From Poriferisodalis sp965208895 (GTDB lineage Bacteria > Actinomycetota > Acidimicrobiia > Acidimicrobiales > Poriferisodalaceae), in NCBI RefSeq assembly GCF_965208895.1, contig NZ_OZ242363.1:62001-126000 (forward strand): a DNA stretch of 64,000 nt, given 5' to 3'. Position numbers and translations under genes: made by a program. Positions 43,351-53,850 of the stretch are shown piece by piece (positions within the stretch are counted from its first letter, which is position 1; each line of letters begins with the position of its first letter). The notes under the pieces are model-generated. The model did not search any database. It saw nothing but the letters and a program-made list of their open reading frames with translations, and had not been told where the DNA came from.

Positions 43351-44325
43351 ATGGACATGAAGGGCTTTGGGGAGGAATTCCGGGACCCTCGCGAGTACAT
43401 CCTGCGCGTCACCGAGACCATCTGGGAATACCGTGGCGTGCATACCCTCAACCGCTTCTATTCCGACGGCGTGATCGTTCGCTCGCCCACCGGCGTCGTC
43501 GTCGGCAACCAATCGGTCATCGCCGCCACCTTGGCCACACTCGCGGAGTTCCCTGATCGGCAACTGCTTGGCGAGGATGTCATCTGGTGCAGCGATGGCG
43601 GTGACGGTTTCCTGTCGTCACATCGGATCCTGTCGACGGCCACTCATCTCGGCGACGGGGCTTATGGTGCAGCCACCGGCACCCGGCTGAGGTACCGGAC
43701 CATTGCGGACTGCGCAGCGAGAAGCGATCAGATCTACGACGAATGGCTCGTCCGTGATCAAGGCGCCATCGTGCGCATGCTGGGTATCGATCCCAAGAGT
43801 TTCGCTGCGCGCCAGATCGAGGCAGAAGGCGGGCATGAGCGCGCAACGCAGCCGTTGTGCCCTGCAACCGACATCGACGGTGGCTACCGAAGCTCAGGCG
43901 ACGATCACCCTGACGGTGTGCGCTATGGCGAGACGCTCAGCCGGATCATGGCAGGCGATCTGGCCGCCGTACGTGCCGGGTACAACCGCGCCGCCCAACT
44001 CGAACTAGCTGGCGGAGTCACGGATCATGGGTGGAGCGGGGCCGATGGCTTCTGGCTGGGTCTGAGATCCTCGTTCCCGTCGGCACGTTTCACGATCCAT
44101 CACCGAATTGGCCGCCGCGACCCGGACCAGCCGCCGCGTGCAGCTCTGCGGTGGTCGCTCGACGGCGTCCACGACGGCCGGGGCCGCTTCGGCTCGCCGA
44201 CCGGGGCAGAGGCTCATGTGATGGGGATCAGCCATTGCGAATTCGGACCAGATGGCATCGCTCGCGAGTGGGTGCTGATCGACGACACGGCTGTGTGGAA
44301 GCAGATCCTCCTGCACACTGGCTGA
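43351..44325 (+). CDS. Twin SnoaL/NTF2-like domain protein
   Basis: ATG 43351 is chosen because AGGAG lies 7 nt upstream; the frame runs 33 codons further up without support. The 324-residue protein contains two NTF2-like cone folds (about 1-150 and 185-324), each with the pattern of a SnoaL-like cyclase or dehydratase: a conserved Tyr/Trp pocket, GADGFWLGLRSSF and a C-terminal WVLIDDTAVW. It is related in plan to the proteins at 50277 and 52685. SnoaL-type folds catalyse aldol, cyclase or isomerase steps; the reaction here is unknown, but the context suggests sugar-acid or sulfo-sugar catabolism. Confidence 0.72.
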   Translation: MDMKGFGEEFRDPREYILRVTETIWEYRGVHTLNRFYSDGVIVRSPTGVVVGNQSVIAATLATLAEFPDRQLLGEDVIWCSDGGDGFLSSHRILSTATHLGDGAYGAATGTRLRYRTIADCAARSDQIYDEWLVRDQGAIVRMLGIDPKSFAARQIEAEGGHERATQPLCPATDIDGGYRSSGDDHPDGVRYGETLSRIMAGDLAAVRAGYNRAAQLELAGGVTDHGWSGADGFWLGLRSSFPSARFTIHHRIGRRDPDQPPRAALRWSLDGVHDGRGRFGSPTGAEAHVMGISHCEFGPDGIAREWVLIDDTAVWKQILLHTG

Positions 44326-44372
44326 GGACTGCGTTCGCAGCATGCAGGTCAGGGGATCATGCCGCGTCGCGC

Positions 44373-44401
44373 TTGACAGAATGACTACGTATTCATAGGG
44401 T
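44373..44401 (+). promoter_or_regulatory. Promoter of the LacI regulator gene, apparently leaderless
   Basis: TTGACA (44373-44378), a 17-bp spacer and TAGGGT (44396-44401) form a sigma-70-like promoter. The GTG start at 44409 lies 7 nt after the -10 element, so the transcript would start at the codon itself. Confidence 0.6.
44381..44396. promoter_or_regulatory. Palindromic operator within the LacI gene promoter
   Basis: ATGACTACGTATTCAT is a 16-bp inverted repeat (seven of eight pairs match) centred on the CG of TACGTA. It lies between the -35 and -10 elements, the classic position for autorepression by a LacI-family protein. Confidence 0.6.
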
Positions 44402-44408
44402 TCGCAGC

Positions 44409-45428
44409 GTGGCAGGGGACAGCACGCATCCCGGAGTCCGGACGCGCCCCGCGACCTCCACGGACGTGGCTGTTGAGGCCGGTGTCTCGCAGGCAACCGT
44501 GGCACGTACGTTCTCAGCCCCGCACCTGGTCTCTGAGCGGACACGCGAACGGGTCGGCGAGGCGGCCGCCAGGCTCGGCTATGCCCCCAATGCCTTCGCT
44601 CGGGGGCTCAAGTCCCGGCAGAGCAATGTGGTGGGTGCGGTGGTGCCCGCATATGGCGAGTACTGGCAGAACGTTCTCGCTGCGGTCACTCGTGAACTCG
44701 GAACCCGGGGGCGCCAACTGTTGCTCTTCAGCTTCGCTGATCCAGGCGAGGTCGACGATGTGCTCGACATCGTCCGCCAGTACCGCGTCAGCGGGCTGTT
44801 GCTCGCCTCGGCCAGCATCCGCCCGGACCAACTCAGTGCGATGCGTCGCCAGTCGAGCCCGACTGTGGCGTTCAACCAGCCGGCTGCCGCTGGACTGGTC
44901 TCATCGGTGTCGGTGGACAACGAAGCCGGTTGCCGGCTGCTGGCGTGCCACCTCGTCGATCAAGGCTGCCGTACCGCAGTCTTCGTCGGTGGGGTGTCGT
45001 CGATCTCGACCGATCAAGCCCGTTACCGGGGCGCAGCGCGCGAAATGGGTGATCACGGGGTCGCGCTGCCTTACGTCGAGGCCGGCGCGTTCAGCTACGA
45101 CGCGGGCTATGCCTGCGCTGAGCGCATCGCACGGCTCGCGCCTGACGCTGTCATGGTGGGCAGCGACGAAGTCGCATTCGGCGTGATCGACGGGTTGGAA
45201 TCGCGGGGCGTCCGTGTTCCGGGCGACATCGCTGTGACGGGGTTCGACGGCCTGCCGCAGGCCTCGTGGGCGGGAATTGATCTGACAACGCTCGTGCAGC
45301 CGACCGAACTGCTCGCACGGCATGCGGCCGAGCTTCTGGTCGACGCCGCGTCGGCGGCGCGGCCGAGCGACGTTGTCGTAGACGGCCATCTGCGCATCGG
45401 CCGAACCACAAAGCGCAACGGCCGATGA
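44409..45428 (+). CDS. LacI-family transcriptional regulator
   Basis: This 339-residue regulator has the LacI helix-turn-helix and hinge at about residues 17-75 (STDVAVEAGVSQATVARTFS, then YAPNAFARGLKSRQSN), followed by a periplasmic-binding-protein-like effector domain ending near 330 (GFDGLPQASWAGIDLTT). The effector is normally a sugar. It heads the operon with the bicupin and the ABC importer, and a TACGTA-centred palindrome overlaps its own promoter. It most likely represses the importer operon until the transported ligand is present. Its stop overlaps the next start by ATGA. Confidence 0.92.
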   Translation: MAGDSTHPGVRTRPATSTDVAVEAGVSQATVARTFSAPHLVSERTRERVGEAAARLGYAPNAFARGLKSRQSNVVGAVVPAYGEYWQNVLAAVTRELGTRGRQLLLFSFADPGEVDDVLDIVRQYRVSGLLLASASIRPDQLSAMRRQSSPTVAFNQPAAAGLVSSVSVDNEAGCRLLACHLVDQGCRTAVFVGGVSSISTDQARYRGAAREMGDHGVALPYVEAGAFSYDAGYACAERIARLAPDAVMVGSDEVAFGVIDGLESRGVRVPGDIAVTGFDGLPQASWAGIDLTTLVQPTELLARHAAELLVDAASAARPSDVVVDGHLRIGRTTKRNGR

Positions 45429-46555
45429 CGACGCCCGCGCCACGTATCACTGAGGCCGGGCTGGTCGCACGCATCGTGGAGCCCGAGGACTTTGTGGCCG
45501 ACACAGAGGCCTTTGTGGACGTCCGCATCGAGCGTTCCAAGGGCAAGGCCAGCTACTCCTTCGTGGGCCCTGGCGTCTCGCAGAATGCCGGCCAGCACGT
45601 CAGCATTGCCGAGCCGCACGGGTTCAACGTGGGCGCAGCCACGATGCCAAGCGGCATCTACAACAATGCCCATCTGCACTACACGCCCGAGGTGTTCATC
45701 TGCACGCGCGGGAGTTGGCGGGTCGATATCGGCCGCCAGCGCGAGCAGTCTGTCGAACTGGCGCCCAACGCTGTCTTCTCGGCGCCGACATGGGTGTTCC
45801 GCGGTTTCGAGAACACCGGTCCCGACGACGGATTCCTGTTCGTCGTGCTCGGTGGTGACGACACCGGCGGGATCATCTGGGAGCCGAGGGTGCTGCGCGA
45901 GGCAGCTGAAACCGGCATGTACCTCGGGCGTGACCATGCGCTCATTGACGGTCGAAACGGTGTTGTCCCCGACGACCTCCTCGAGCCGTTGAGCGACGAG
46001 CAGCTCGCTGGCATCGACAGCTACAGCACGCCCGAGCTCGACCATTGCCTCGTGGAACCTGATCGGCTGTGTTGGTCAACGGCTGGCCTGCTGTCGACGG
46101 TTCTCGGCCTGCAGCACGCTGTGGAGCTGGCGCCGGTCATCGGGTACGGGCTGTCCCAGGACCGGCGAAGCCGGCCTCCGATCCGCACGCCGCACGGCTT
46201 CGCTCTTGAATGGCTGCGGGCCGACCCGGGGGCATCGACGGGCCTCCATCGCCACGGCGACAGCCAAGTGCTGCTGCTCATCGACGGTGACTGGGAAGTC
46301 GCGCTCAACGAGCCGGCCCATCAAGTCTGCGCGAGGCCCGTCATGGGTTCGCTCGCATCTGTCCCCGCATCGGCATGGCGGGATCTGCGCAATGTCGGCA
46401 CGACGCCGGCGCACGCAGTGATCGTCACCGGTGGCGACGGCCCCAGCCGGGTCGAATGGCCGGCAGAAATGCTGGCACGCGCCTCCGATGCGGGTTTCGG
46501 TCTCGACGCGGCCGGCTATGTCGCGCCGCTCGAGTTGTTGGGAACCGGGTCCTGA
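45425..46555 (+). CDS. Bicupin domain protein
   Basis: This 376-residue protein has two cupin barrels. In the first, HLHYTPEVFICTRGSWRVDI carries the His-x-His and Glu metal motif, at about residues 80-100. In the second, GLHRHGDSQVLLLIDGDWEV does the same, at about 276-296. Both retain the metal-binding His set, so it may be a dioxygenase or sugar isomerase like gentisate 1,2-dioxygenase or a phosphomannose-type enzyme; I cannot decide. Its ATG overlaps the LacI gene stop, and it is followed by the ABC receptor gene, placing it in the same pathway. Confidence 0.78.
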   Translation: MTTPAPRITEAGLVARIVEPEDFVADTEAFVDVRIERSKGKASYSFVGPGVSQNAGQHVSIAEPHGFNVGAATMPSGIYNNAHLHYTPEVFICTRGSWRVDIGRQREQSVELAPNAVFSAPTWVFRGFENTGPDDGFLFVVLGGDDTGGIIWEPRVLREAAETGMYLGRDHALIDGRNGVVPDDLLEPLSDEQLAGIDSYSTPELDHCLVEPDRLCWSTAGLLSTVLGLQHAVELAPVIGYGLSQDRRSRPPIRTPHGFALEWLRADPGASTGLHRHGDSQVLLLIDGDWEVALNEPAHQVCARPVMGSLASVPASAWRDLRNVGTTPAHAVIVTGGDGPSRVEWPAEMLARASDAGFGLDAAGYVAPLELLGTGS

Positions 46556-46597
46556 GCCCCGATTCCCGTTCGCATGCATCACCCGGGAGGGAACCTC

Positions 46598-48118
46598 ATG
46601 ATGACCACCAAAGGGAAGGCGTGGCGGCTGATCGCTGTCCTTCTCACCTTCGTGCTGCTGGCTGCGGCCTGTGGCGACGACGACGACGATGATGGCGGCG
46701 GCGGGTCGTCTCCAAGCGCGACGACCGCCGAGCCCGATGCCTCATCCGACGACGATAGGGACGATGAATCCACGGATGACGACGCCATGGACGACGAGCA
46801 CATGGACGACGCCATGGATAACGCCATGGACGACGATATGGGCGACGACGGCGACATGGAAGACGAGTCCTCCGACGACGGGGACATGATGGAAGCTGAG
46901 CTGATCTCCGACGAGTGCCCGATTCCCAACCCGTCTGAGGAGATCGAGATCGACGCGATTGGCTGGGAATTCCCCATCATCACCCAGTACGCCGAAGAGC
47001 TGGAGGATTGCGAGGAGGGCAACTACCGCTTCAACCTGCAGTTCCTCGACAGCGTCGAGGCTCGCAGCGCGATGACCCAAGACGCAGCGACCGGGTCGCC
47101 CACCTTCGAGCTGTACCAGGGCTCGAATGCGTTCATCGGCGAGCTGGCCAATCAAGGCTTCCTCATGCCGCTCAACGATCTCGTCGCCAAGTACAGCGAC
47201 CAGTTCGACCTCGATGAGATCGACGACGCGTTCTGGGCAATGGCCTCGATCGGCGACCGGATCTACGCGGTGCCCATGGTGTCGAACACGATGCACGTCT
47301 TCTACAACAAGCCGGCGCTGGAAGAACTCGGCCTGGCGGTGCCGACAACCTTCGACGAGGCATTCCAGACGTGCCAGGCGGTCATCGAGGGCGGCTACGA
47401 CATCGGCTTCTTGTACATGCTGTCGGCCGGCTGGGCATGGCAGATCGAGTTCGACTCGGTCCTGGGATCGATGGGCGTCACGCCGATCGATCCGCAGACG
47501 GGCGAGCCGAACTTCAACAGCCCCGAGGGTGTTGCAGCGGCCACGACCCTCAAGCGGATGGTCGACGAGTGCGCGCCGGGCATCGCCAGCTCGTACAGCA
47601 CCGATGATGTGCAAGCGGCCTTCCAGACCCGTGAGGCGATTCTGGGCCACACATGGGCCTCGCGCGCAGCGGGCATGGACGATCCCGAGGCATCGATCGT
47701 CGTGGGCGAGATCGAGTTCGCGCCCGCATTGGGCACCGGCAGCGGCATCCTTGCCGCGCCTGCCTATATCGATGGCTGGGGCATTCCTGTCGGCACGCCC
47801 GCCGACAAGGTGGAAGCGATCTTCCTGGCGATGCTCGCAGCCACCGACTTGGAGAGCATGCAGGCCGCCGCTGAGTTCGGCTTGGTCACCCGCAACGGGG
47901 TGAGCCATCCCAACGGCCCACGCGACGCCGCCGCAGCGCAAGCAAGCTTGGTGAACGGACGTGGCGCCGACCTGACGCATCCCGCTGCGGGCATCGCCCG
48001 GGCCAAGCTGGGCGAGGCGCTCATCACGATCCTCGACGGCACGCCCGTTTCGGAGGCGCTCGCGGCCGCCGAGGCTGCGTATCGCGCCGAAGCCGGCGAT
48101 CAGGGGCTGCTCAACTAG
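46598..48118 (+). CDS. ABC transporter substrate-binding lipoprotein, family 1 (sugar type)
   Basis: ATG 46598 (or 46601) is supported by GGGAGGG 6 nt upstream. The lipoprotein signal ends at Cys25 (VLLAAAC). A long acidic Asp/Met/Ser linker (about 26-105) follows, then the SBP_bac_1 fold: NTMHVFYNKPALEELGLAVP, FQTRE-type segment, and YIDGWGIPVGTPADK. Family members capture sugars, sugar phosphates or polyamines outside the membrane. Length 506 is normal apart from the linker. A 15-bp hairpin follows, then two permeases. Confidence 0.92.
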   Translation: MMTTKGKAWRLIAVLLTFVLLAAACGDDDDDDGGGGSSPSATTAEPDASSDDDRDDESTDDDAMDDEHMDDAMDNAMDDDMGDDGDMEDESSDDGDMMEAELISDECPIPNPSEEIEIDAIGWEFPIITQYAEELEDCEEGNYRFNLQFLDSVEARSAMTQDAATGSPTFELYQGSNAFIGELANQGFLMPLNDLVAKYSDQFDLDEIDDAFWAMASIGDRIYAVPMVSNTMHVFYNKPALEELGLAVPTTFDEAFQTCQAVIEGGYDIGFLYMLSAGWAWQIEFDSVLGSMGVTPIDPQTGEPNFNSPEGVAAATTLKRMVDECAPGIASSYSTDDVQAAFQTREAILGHTWASRAAGMDDPEASIVVGEIEFAPALGTGSGILAAPAYIDGWGIPVGTPADKVEAIFLAMLAATDLESMQAAAEFGLVTRNGVSHPNGPRDAAAAQASLVNGRGADLTHPAAGIARAKLGEALITILDGTPVSEALAAAEAAYRAEAGDQGLLN

Positions 48119-48148
48119 ACCAGCAGCTCATCGGGTTCCCTCCGTGTA

Positions 48149-48183
48149 CCTGGGGCGGCACCGTGTTGCGGTGTCGCCCCAGG
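48149..48183 (+). terminator. 15-bp stem-loop between receptor gene and permeases
   Basis: CCTGGGGCGGCACCG (48149-48163) pairs with CGGTGTCGCCCCAGG (48169-48183) around TGTTG, with one G-U pair. No T-run follows. As in the peptide importer at 5702-5729, it lies directly after the receptor gene and could limit read-through or protect the receptor mRNA. Confidence 0.6.
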
Positions 48184-48281
48184 GCAGCGGGAGCGGGGAA
48201 CACGGCGGGAAGGCTCGGCTGCCGGTGCCTGTCGGCTTCTCGCAGAACCAAGGGCATGGAGTGAGTCGAAGGGGGACCTGA

Positions 48282-49148
48282 GTGGAACGCAGGACGTTCT
48301 GGTTCTTCACCGTCCCCAGCGTCGCGGTGATGGTGCTGCTCATGGTCGTGCCCTTGGCGACGACCGTCTGGCTGGGCTTCCATCGGCTGCTGCTGCGCGA
48401 TCTCAAGAATCCCACGTGGATCGGGCTGCAGAACTACACCGACATCCTGACCGATCCCGAGTTCTGGGCCGCGTTCCGTTGGACGATGCTGTTTGTCGTG
48501 CTGGTGGTGCCCATTCAGATGGTGCTCGGGCTCGCCGTGGCGCTGATGCTGGACCGGGTGGTGCGCGGGCGCAGCTTCTACATGGCTGCGCTGTTGACCC
48601 CGTTCATCGTCACTCCGGTCGTGGGGTCGCTGGTGTACAAGGACCTGTTCGACCGGGGCGGGTTGATCGCATGGCTCTGGCAGGTGATCTTCGACGACCC
48701 GTTCCAGATCACTTCAGGCAATGTTCGCTATCTCATCGTGATCCAGGCGGTGTGGGCAGTCATGCCGTTTGCGATGATCACGTTCTTTGCCGGGATGCAG
48801 ACGCTCCCTTCCGAACGGCTCGAGGCGGCGGCCATCGACGGTGCAGGATTCTGGCGCAATCTGTGGCATGTGGTCCTGCCGCACCTGCGCACGCTGGTGC
48901 TGTTCGTCGGGCTGATCTCGGTGATGGACATGTACCGGATATACGACCAAGTATTCGTGTGGACCGGGAACCGCTTCACCGATGCGCACACGCTGCAGGT
49001 GTACAACGTCCGCATCGCAACAGCGTTTGACATCGGCAGGGTGGGCAAGGGCAATGCGATGGCGGTGCTGACCGTCATCGGCATTCTCGTGGTGCTGGTC
49101 CCATTCTTGTACCGGTCCTACAAGGACCAGATTTCGGAGCGCACATGA
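48282..49148 (+). CDS. ABC transporter permease, MalF/UgpA type
   Basis: This 288-residue inner-membrane protein starts at GTG 48282 (GGGGGA upstream). It has six hydrophobic segments beginning at about residue 4-25 and the EAA loop at about 185-205 (LEAAAIDGAGFWRNLWHVVL), which docks the ATPase. It follows the sugar-binding lipoprotein and precedes the second permease. It makes half of the channel. Confidence 0.93.
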   Translation: MERRTFWFFTVPSVAVMVLLMVVPLATTVWLGFHRLLLRDLKNPTWIGLQNYTDILTDPEFWAAFRWTMLFVVLVVPIQMVLGLAVALMLDRVVRGRSFYMAALLTPFIVTPVVGSLVYKDLFDRGGLIAWLWQVIFDDPFQITSGNVRYLIVIQAVWAVMPFAMITFFAGMQTLPSERLEAAAIDGAGFWRNLWHVVLPHLRTLVLFVGLISVMDMYRIYDQVFVWTGNRFTDAHTLQVYNVRIATAFDIGRVGKGNAMAVLTVIGILVVLVPFLYRSYKDQISERT

Positions 49149-49181
49149 GTGCGCTCGCGTTGGACCCGGTGCGCGCCTGAC

Positions 49182-50273
49182 ATGCGCGGCACCTCCACCA
49201 CGGCCCGCCGCGTCGCGCGGCGCGTGCCGCTGCACGTCATGCTCGGGGTGCTGTGCATCTGGTCGGTGCTGCCGTTCCTGTGGACCGTGCAGACATCGGT
49301 CAAGTTCACGCGGGACGTCCTGGCGCGCGAGCCCGTGCTGTGGGGATACGAGACCACGGCCAACGCCTACCGGGCATTCTGGTTGGGCGACGACGACGTC
49401 GGCATGTGGGGGGTGCTCGCCTACATCGCCGCGGCGGGGCTCATCGCTGCGCTGGCCGGGTTGATCGGAAAGCGGATGCGGCGCGGCTGGCCGTGGTTCT
49501 GCGGCGCCGGCGTCGTCCTGCTCGCAGCAATGTGGCGATTCCCGAAGATCTGGGAGACCAACGACGAGTACGACTTCCTGGTGAACAGCATCGTAGTGAC
49601 GATTCTCACGATGCTGATCTCGCTGTCGATCGGGCTGCTGGCCGGCTATGGGCTCGCTCGATTCACGGGCATCTCAGGTGCCGTCATCCTCATCGTGGCC
49701 TTGGGTTTCAGGGCACTTCCTCGAAGCGCATTCGTACTGCCGTACTTTTTCGGCGCCACGTGGATCGACGACTGGCTGGAGTCCAGCGGCGTCGGCACCT
49801 TCGACTTTCCGCTGATAGATGTGCCGTTCATCGACCAGCTGCAGCTGCTCGACACCCGCCTCGTGCTGGTGCTGGCGCTGGTGGCGGTCAACCAGCCGTT
49901 CACCATCTGGATGTTCCGCAGCTTCTTCATGGATGTGCCCAAGGAGCTGGAGGAGGCCGCCATGATGGACGGCGCCACCCGGCTGCAGGCATTCCGCAAG
50001 GTGATCATCCCGGTGATGTGGCCCGCCATCATCGCCACGGGGCTGTTCACGATGCTGCTGGCCTACAACGAGTTCCTCTTCGTGCGGGTGCTTGCCCCCA
50101 CGGAGTGGACGCTGCCGGTGGCCATCGTCTCGCTGACGGGTGGCGAGAGCAGCCGCACGATTACCGAAGCAGCGGCGGCCTCGGTGTCCATCACGCTGCC
50201 GATCGTGATCGTGATCATCTTGTTCCAGAAGCACTTGGTGAAGGGCCTCGGTGCGGGTGCGGTGAAGGGCTGA
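49182..50273 (+). CDS. ABC transporter permease, MalG/UgpE type
   Basis: The 363-residue protein (ATG 49182; an in-frame GTG at 49149 directly after the previous stop is also possible) is longer than usual. An insertion with two extra hydrophobic stretches lies near 60-115 (WGVLAYIAAAGLIAALAGLI, then WFCGAGVVLLAAMWR) after the first helix. The rest is standard MalG, with EAA loop ELEEAAMMDGATRLQAFRKV. It pairs with the preceding permease. The next gene starts 4 bp downstream. Confidence 0.92.
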   Translation: MRGTSTTARRVARRVPLHVMLGVLCIWSVLPFLWTVQTSVKFTRDVLAREPVLWGYETTANAYRAFWLGDDDVGMWGVLAYIAAAGLIAALAGLIGKRMRRGWPWFCGAGVVLLAAMWRFPKIWETNDEYDFLVNSIVVTILTMLISLSIGLLAGYGLARFTGISGAVILIVALGFRALPRSAFVLPYFFGATWIDDWLESSGVGTFDFPLIDVPFIDQLQLLDTRLVLVLALVAVNQPFTIWMFRSFFMDVPKELEEAAMMDGATRLQAFRKVIIPVMWPAIIATGLFTMLLAYNEFLFVRVLAPTEWTLPVAIVSLTGGESSRTITEAAAASVSITLPIVIVIILFQKHLVKGLGAGAVKG

Positions 50274-50276
50274 TCT

Positions 50277-51353
50277 GTGGCAGAGAACATTCATGGACAC
50301 GTTCAGCGGGCGAAGTCGGTGGTCTTGGACTATCACCGTGCAATCGACGGCGTCCTCGCGCATCCGCGCCGCAGCGGGGGCGGCGCTGCCGATGACATCG
50401 TCGGCGCACTGGCATCGAGCACGGCCGAGGGCTTCTTGTGGAGAGGCATGCATCCCTTCTACGAGCAGCATGGCGCTGACGCGGTGGCCGAGGCCTTCTG
50501 GGCGCCGCTGCATGCTGCGATGGCACCGTTGCAGCGGCGCATGGACGTGTTCCTGGCCGGAGACAACGATGCAGACGGGGGTGCCACGACATGGGTGTGC
50601 TCCATGGGGCACTTCGTCGGGCTGTTCGATGCGGCGTGGCTCGACATCCCCCCGACCCGCCGGGTGATGCCCGTCCGCTACGTCGAGTTCAACCGGGTCG
50701 AAGGCGACCGCATCGCCGAGTCGGCGCTGTTCGTGGACCTGATAGCGATCATGCGACAGGCAGGCCACTACCCGCTGCCGCCTGCTACGGGACAGCCGGG
50801 CATCTACTTGGGTCCTCGCACCGCCGACGGCGTCCTCGCCGCGCCGCAGGACCCTGATGAGACCGCCGCGACGCTGGAGCTGGCGTGGCGCATGGCGGGC
50901 GACCTCGACGAGGCAAACCGGATCGCCGGCGACCAAGGCTCGGACCGCATGCCCCGTGAGGTGCTCGCTCGCTGCTGGCATGACGACATGCTGTGGATCG
51001 GACCCGACGGCATCGGATCGTCCTACACCATCGACCGCTACCAGCAGCAGCACTCGTACCCGTTCCGGTTCGGGCTGGGCGACAAGGAATTCCACGGCCA
51101 TGTCGCCCGCATTGCCGAGGGCTGCTACGCGGCCTGGTTCGGCTGGGCGAACGTCACCAACCGCCCGCGAGGCGGGTACCTGGGCCTGCCCGCCAGCGAC
51201 CGGGCGGAGATGCGGGTGGTAGACGTGTATCGGCGCGAGGGCGACAAGCTGGCCGACAATTGGGTGTTCATCGACTTGCTGCATTGGCTCTCTCAGCAAG
51301 GGCTGCAGCCGCTGGAGCGGATGCGCCAGCTCTTGGGAATCGAGGAGTTCTGA
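50277..51353 (+). CDS. Twin SnoaL/NTF2-like domain protein, second paralog
   Basis: This 358-residue protein starts at GTG 50277, 4 bp after the permease gene with GAAGGG as ribosome site. The two NTF2-like halves cover about 20-165 and 190-345. Recurrent elements are MHPFYEQHGADAVAEAFW, WLDIPPTRRVMPVRYVEF and WVFIDLLHWLSQQG. It is embedded between permease and ATPase genes, so its function must be tied to the imported compound. The fold suggests a lyase, isomerase or cyclase; no catalytic residue can be assigned with certainty. Confidence 0.75.
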   Translation: MAENIHGHVQRAKSVVLDYHRAIDGVLAHPRRSGGGAADDIVGALASSTAEGFLWRGMHPFYEQHGADAVAEAFWAPLHAAMAPLQRRMDVFLAGDNDADGGATTWVCSMGHFVGLFDAAWLDIPPTRRVMPVRYVEFNRVEGDRIAESALFVDLIAIMRQAGHYPLPPATGQPGIYLGPRTADGVLAAPQDPDETAATLELAWRMAGDLDEANRIAGDQGSDRMPREVLARCWHDDMLWIGPDGIGSSYTIDRYQQQHSYPFRFGLGDKEFHGHVARIAEGCYAAWFGWANVTNRPRGGYLGLPASDRAEMRVVDVYRREGDKLADNWVFIDLLHWLSQQGLQPLERMRQLLGIEEF

Positions 51354-51369
51354 CGATGGAGGGCGCCAC

Positions 51370-52575
<1,206 letters not shown>

Positions 52576-52684
52576 ACCCGATGATGCAGCGGGGGCCCGA
52601 AGAGCCGGTGACGCAGCCAGCCAGAGTGCGAAGCAGCAGGCATCGCATGGGGGAGGTCGAGTCATCAGCGCACCTTGTGACGAC

Positions 52685-53728
52685 ATGAGTTCCACCGACG
52701 ATCTGCACCGCGGCCACCAAGCGTTGCTGCGGCCCTTGCGCGCCGCGCTGTACGACTACCACCCGGCAAGCGTGCGGGCGGAGCTGCGCCGTGTGTTCGC
52801 ACCCGACGCAGCCGCGCGGCTCACCCATCCGTTCGAAGACCTCGCCGGGCCGGACGGTCTCTACATCGAGGCATTCGCTCCGCTGGCAGCGGCCTGGCCC
52901 GACATCGAGCGGCGCGAGTACATCGTCATCGCCGGAGCGGACCCCGGCGGTCAGCACTGGGTCGGATGCGCGGGCTCATACATGGGAACGTTCACCGGCT
53001 CGTGGCTGGGCATCCCGGCCACAGGTCGACCTGCGGCGATGCGGTATCACGAGTTCTTCCGGTTCGAGGATCAGCGGATCGTCGAGATGCAGGCCGTCTG
53101 GGACCTGCCGGAGGTCATGATGCACGCAGGCGTCTGGCCGATGACGCCGAGCCTCGGACGAGACTGGCTGGTGCCCTCGCCGGCGACCGGCGACGGTCTC
53201 GCTGCCGGGCCTCGCGACGCAGCGGAATCGCAGGCGAGCGTCGATCACGTCATCGGCATGCTCTCCGACATGGGGCGCCACCCGCGGGAACCCGCCGAGG
53301 CGATGCGCCTTGAGCGCTGGTGGCATCCGAGGTTCAGCTGGTACGGGCCGCACGGCATCGGCACCGGTCGCGGCGTGGACGGGTTCCGCCGATTTCACCA
53401 GATCCCGTTCCTCCGGGCGATGCCGGACCGGCGCGGCGGCTACGCCGGCGACGGGCACTTCTTCGGCGACGGTGCCTACGTCGGCGTCACCGGGTGGCCG
53501 GGCATGGCCATGACGCTGACGGGCGACGGATGGCTCGGCATAGCGACCTCTGGCCAGCAGATCACGATGCGCAGCCTGGACTTCTGGCGCATCGAGCGCC
53601 GGGAGATGCCCGATGGCTCGGTCGAGCGCAAGATCCGGGAGAACTGGGTGCTGATCGACCTGTTGCACGTCTACGACCAGATCGGCGTCGACGTGCTGGC
53701 GCGGATGTCCGAACTCGCCGCTAGGTAG
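52685..53728 (+). CDS. Twin SnoaL/NTF2-like domain protein, third paralog
   Basis: From ATG 52685 the protein has 347 residues and the same two-domain plan as the paralogs at 43351 and 50277. Shared elements include the conserved mid-domain GSWLGIPATGRPAAMRYHEF, HPRFSWYGPHGIGTGRGVDG and the C-terminal NWVLIDLLHVYDQIGVD. The open frame upstream overlaps the ATPase gene and is a shadow. It is the last gene of the importer operon. Function is probably enzymatic on the imported compound, but unproven. Confidence 0.75.
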   Translation: MSSTDDLHRGHQALLRPLRAALYDYHPASVRAELRRVFAPDAAARLTHPFEDLAGPDGLYIEAFAPLAAAWPDIERREYIVIAGADPGGQHWVGCAGSYMGTFTGSWLGIPATGRPAAMRYHEFFRFEDQRIVEMQAVWDLPEVMMHAGVWPMTPSLGRDWLVPSPATGDGLAAGPRDAAESQASVDHVIGMLSDMGRHPREPAEAMRLERWWHPRFSWYGPHGIGTGRGVDGFRRFHQIPFLRAMPDRRGGYAGDGHFFGDGAYVGVTGWPGMAMTLTGDGWLGIATSGQQITMRSLDFWRIERREMPDGSVERKIRENWVLIDLLHVYDQIGVDVLARMSELAAR

Positions 53729-53850
53729 CCGGCCAGTGCGCTGCCCGGCATCGACCTGGCCGCAGAGCAAACCGCCTCTGCCACCGCCACTGCATCGCAT
53801 CTCTCCTGCATCGACCACACAACTCGGCGGCTCCCGCGCGCACAGAGCCC

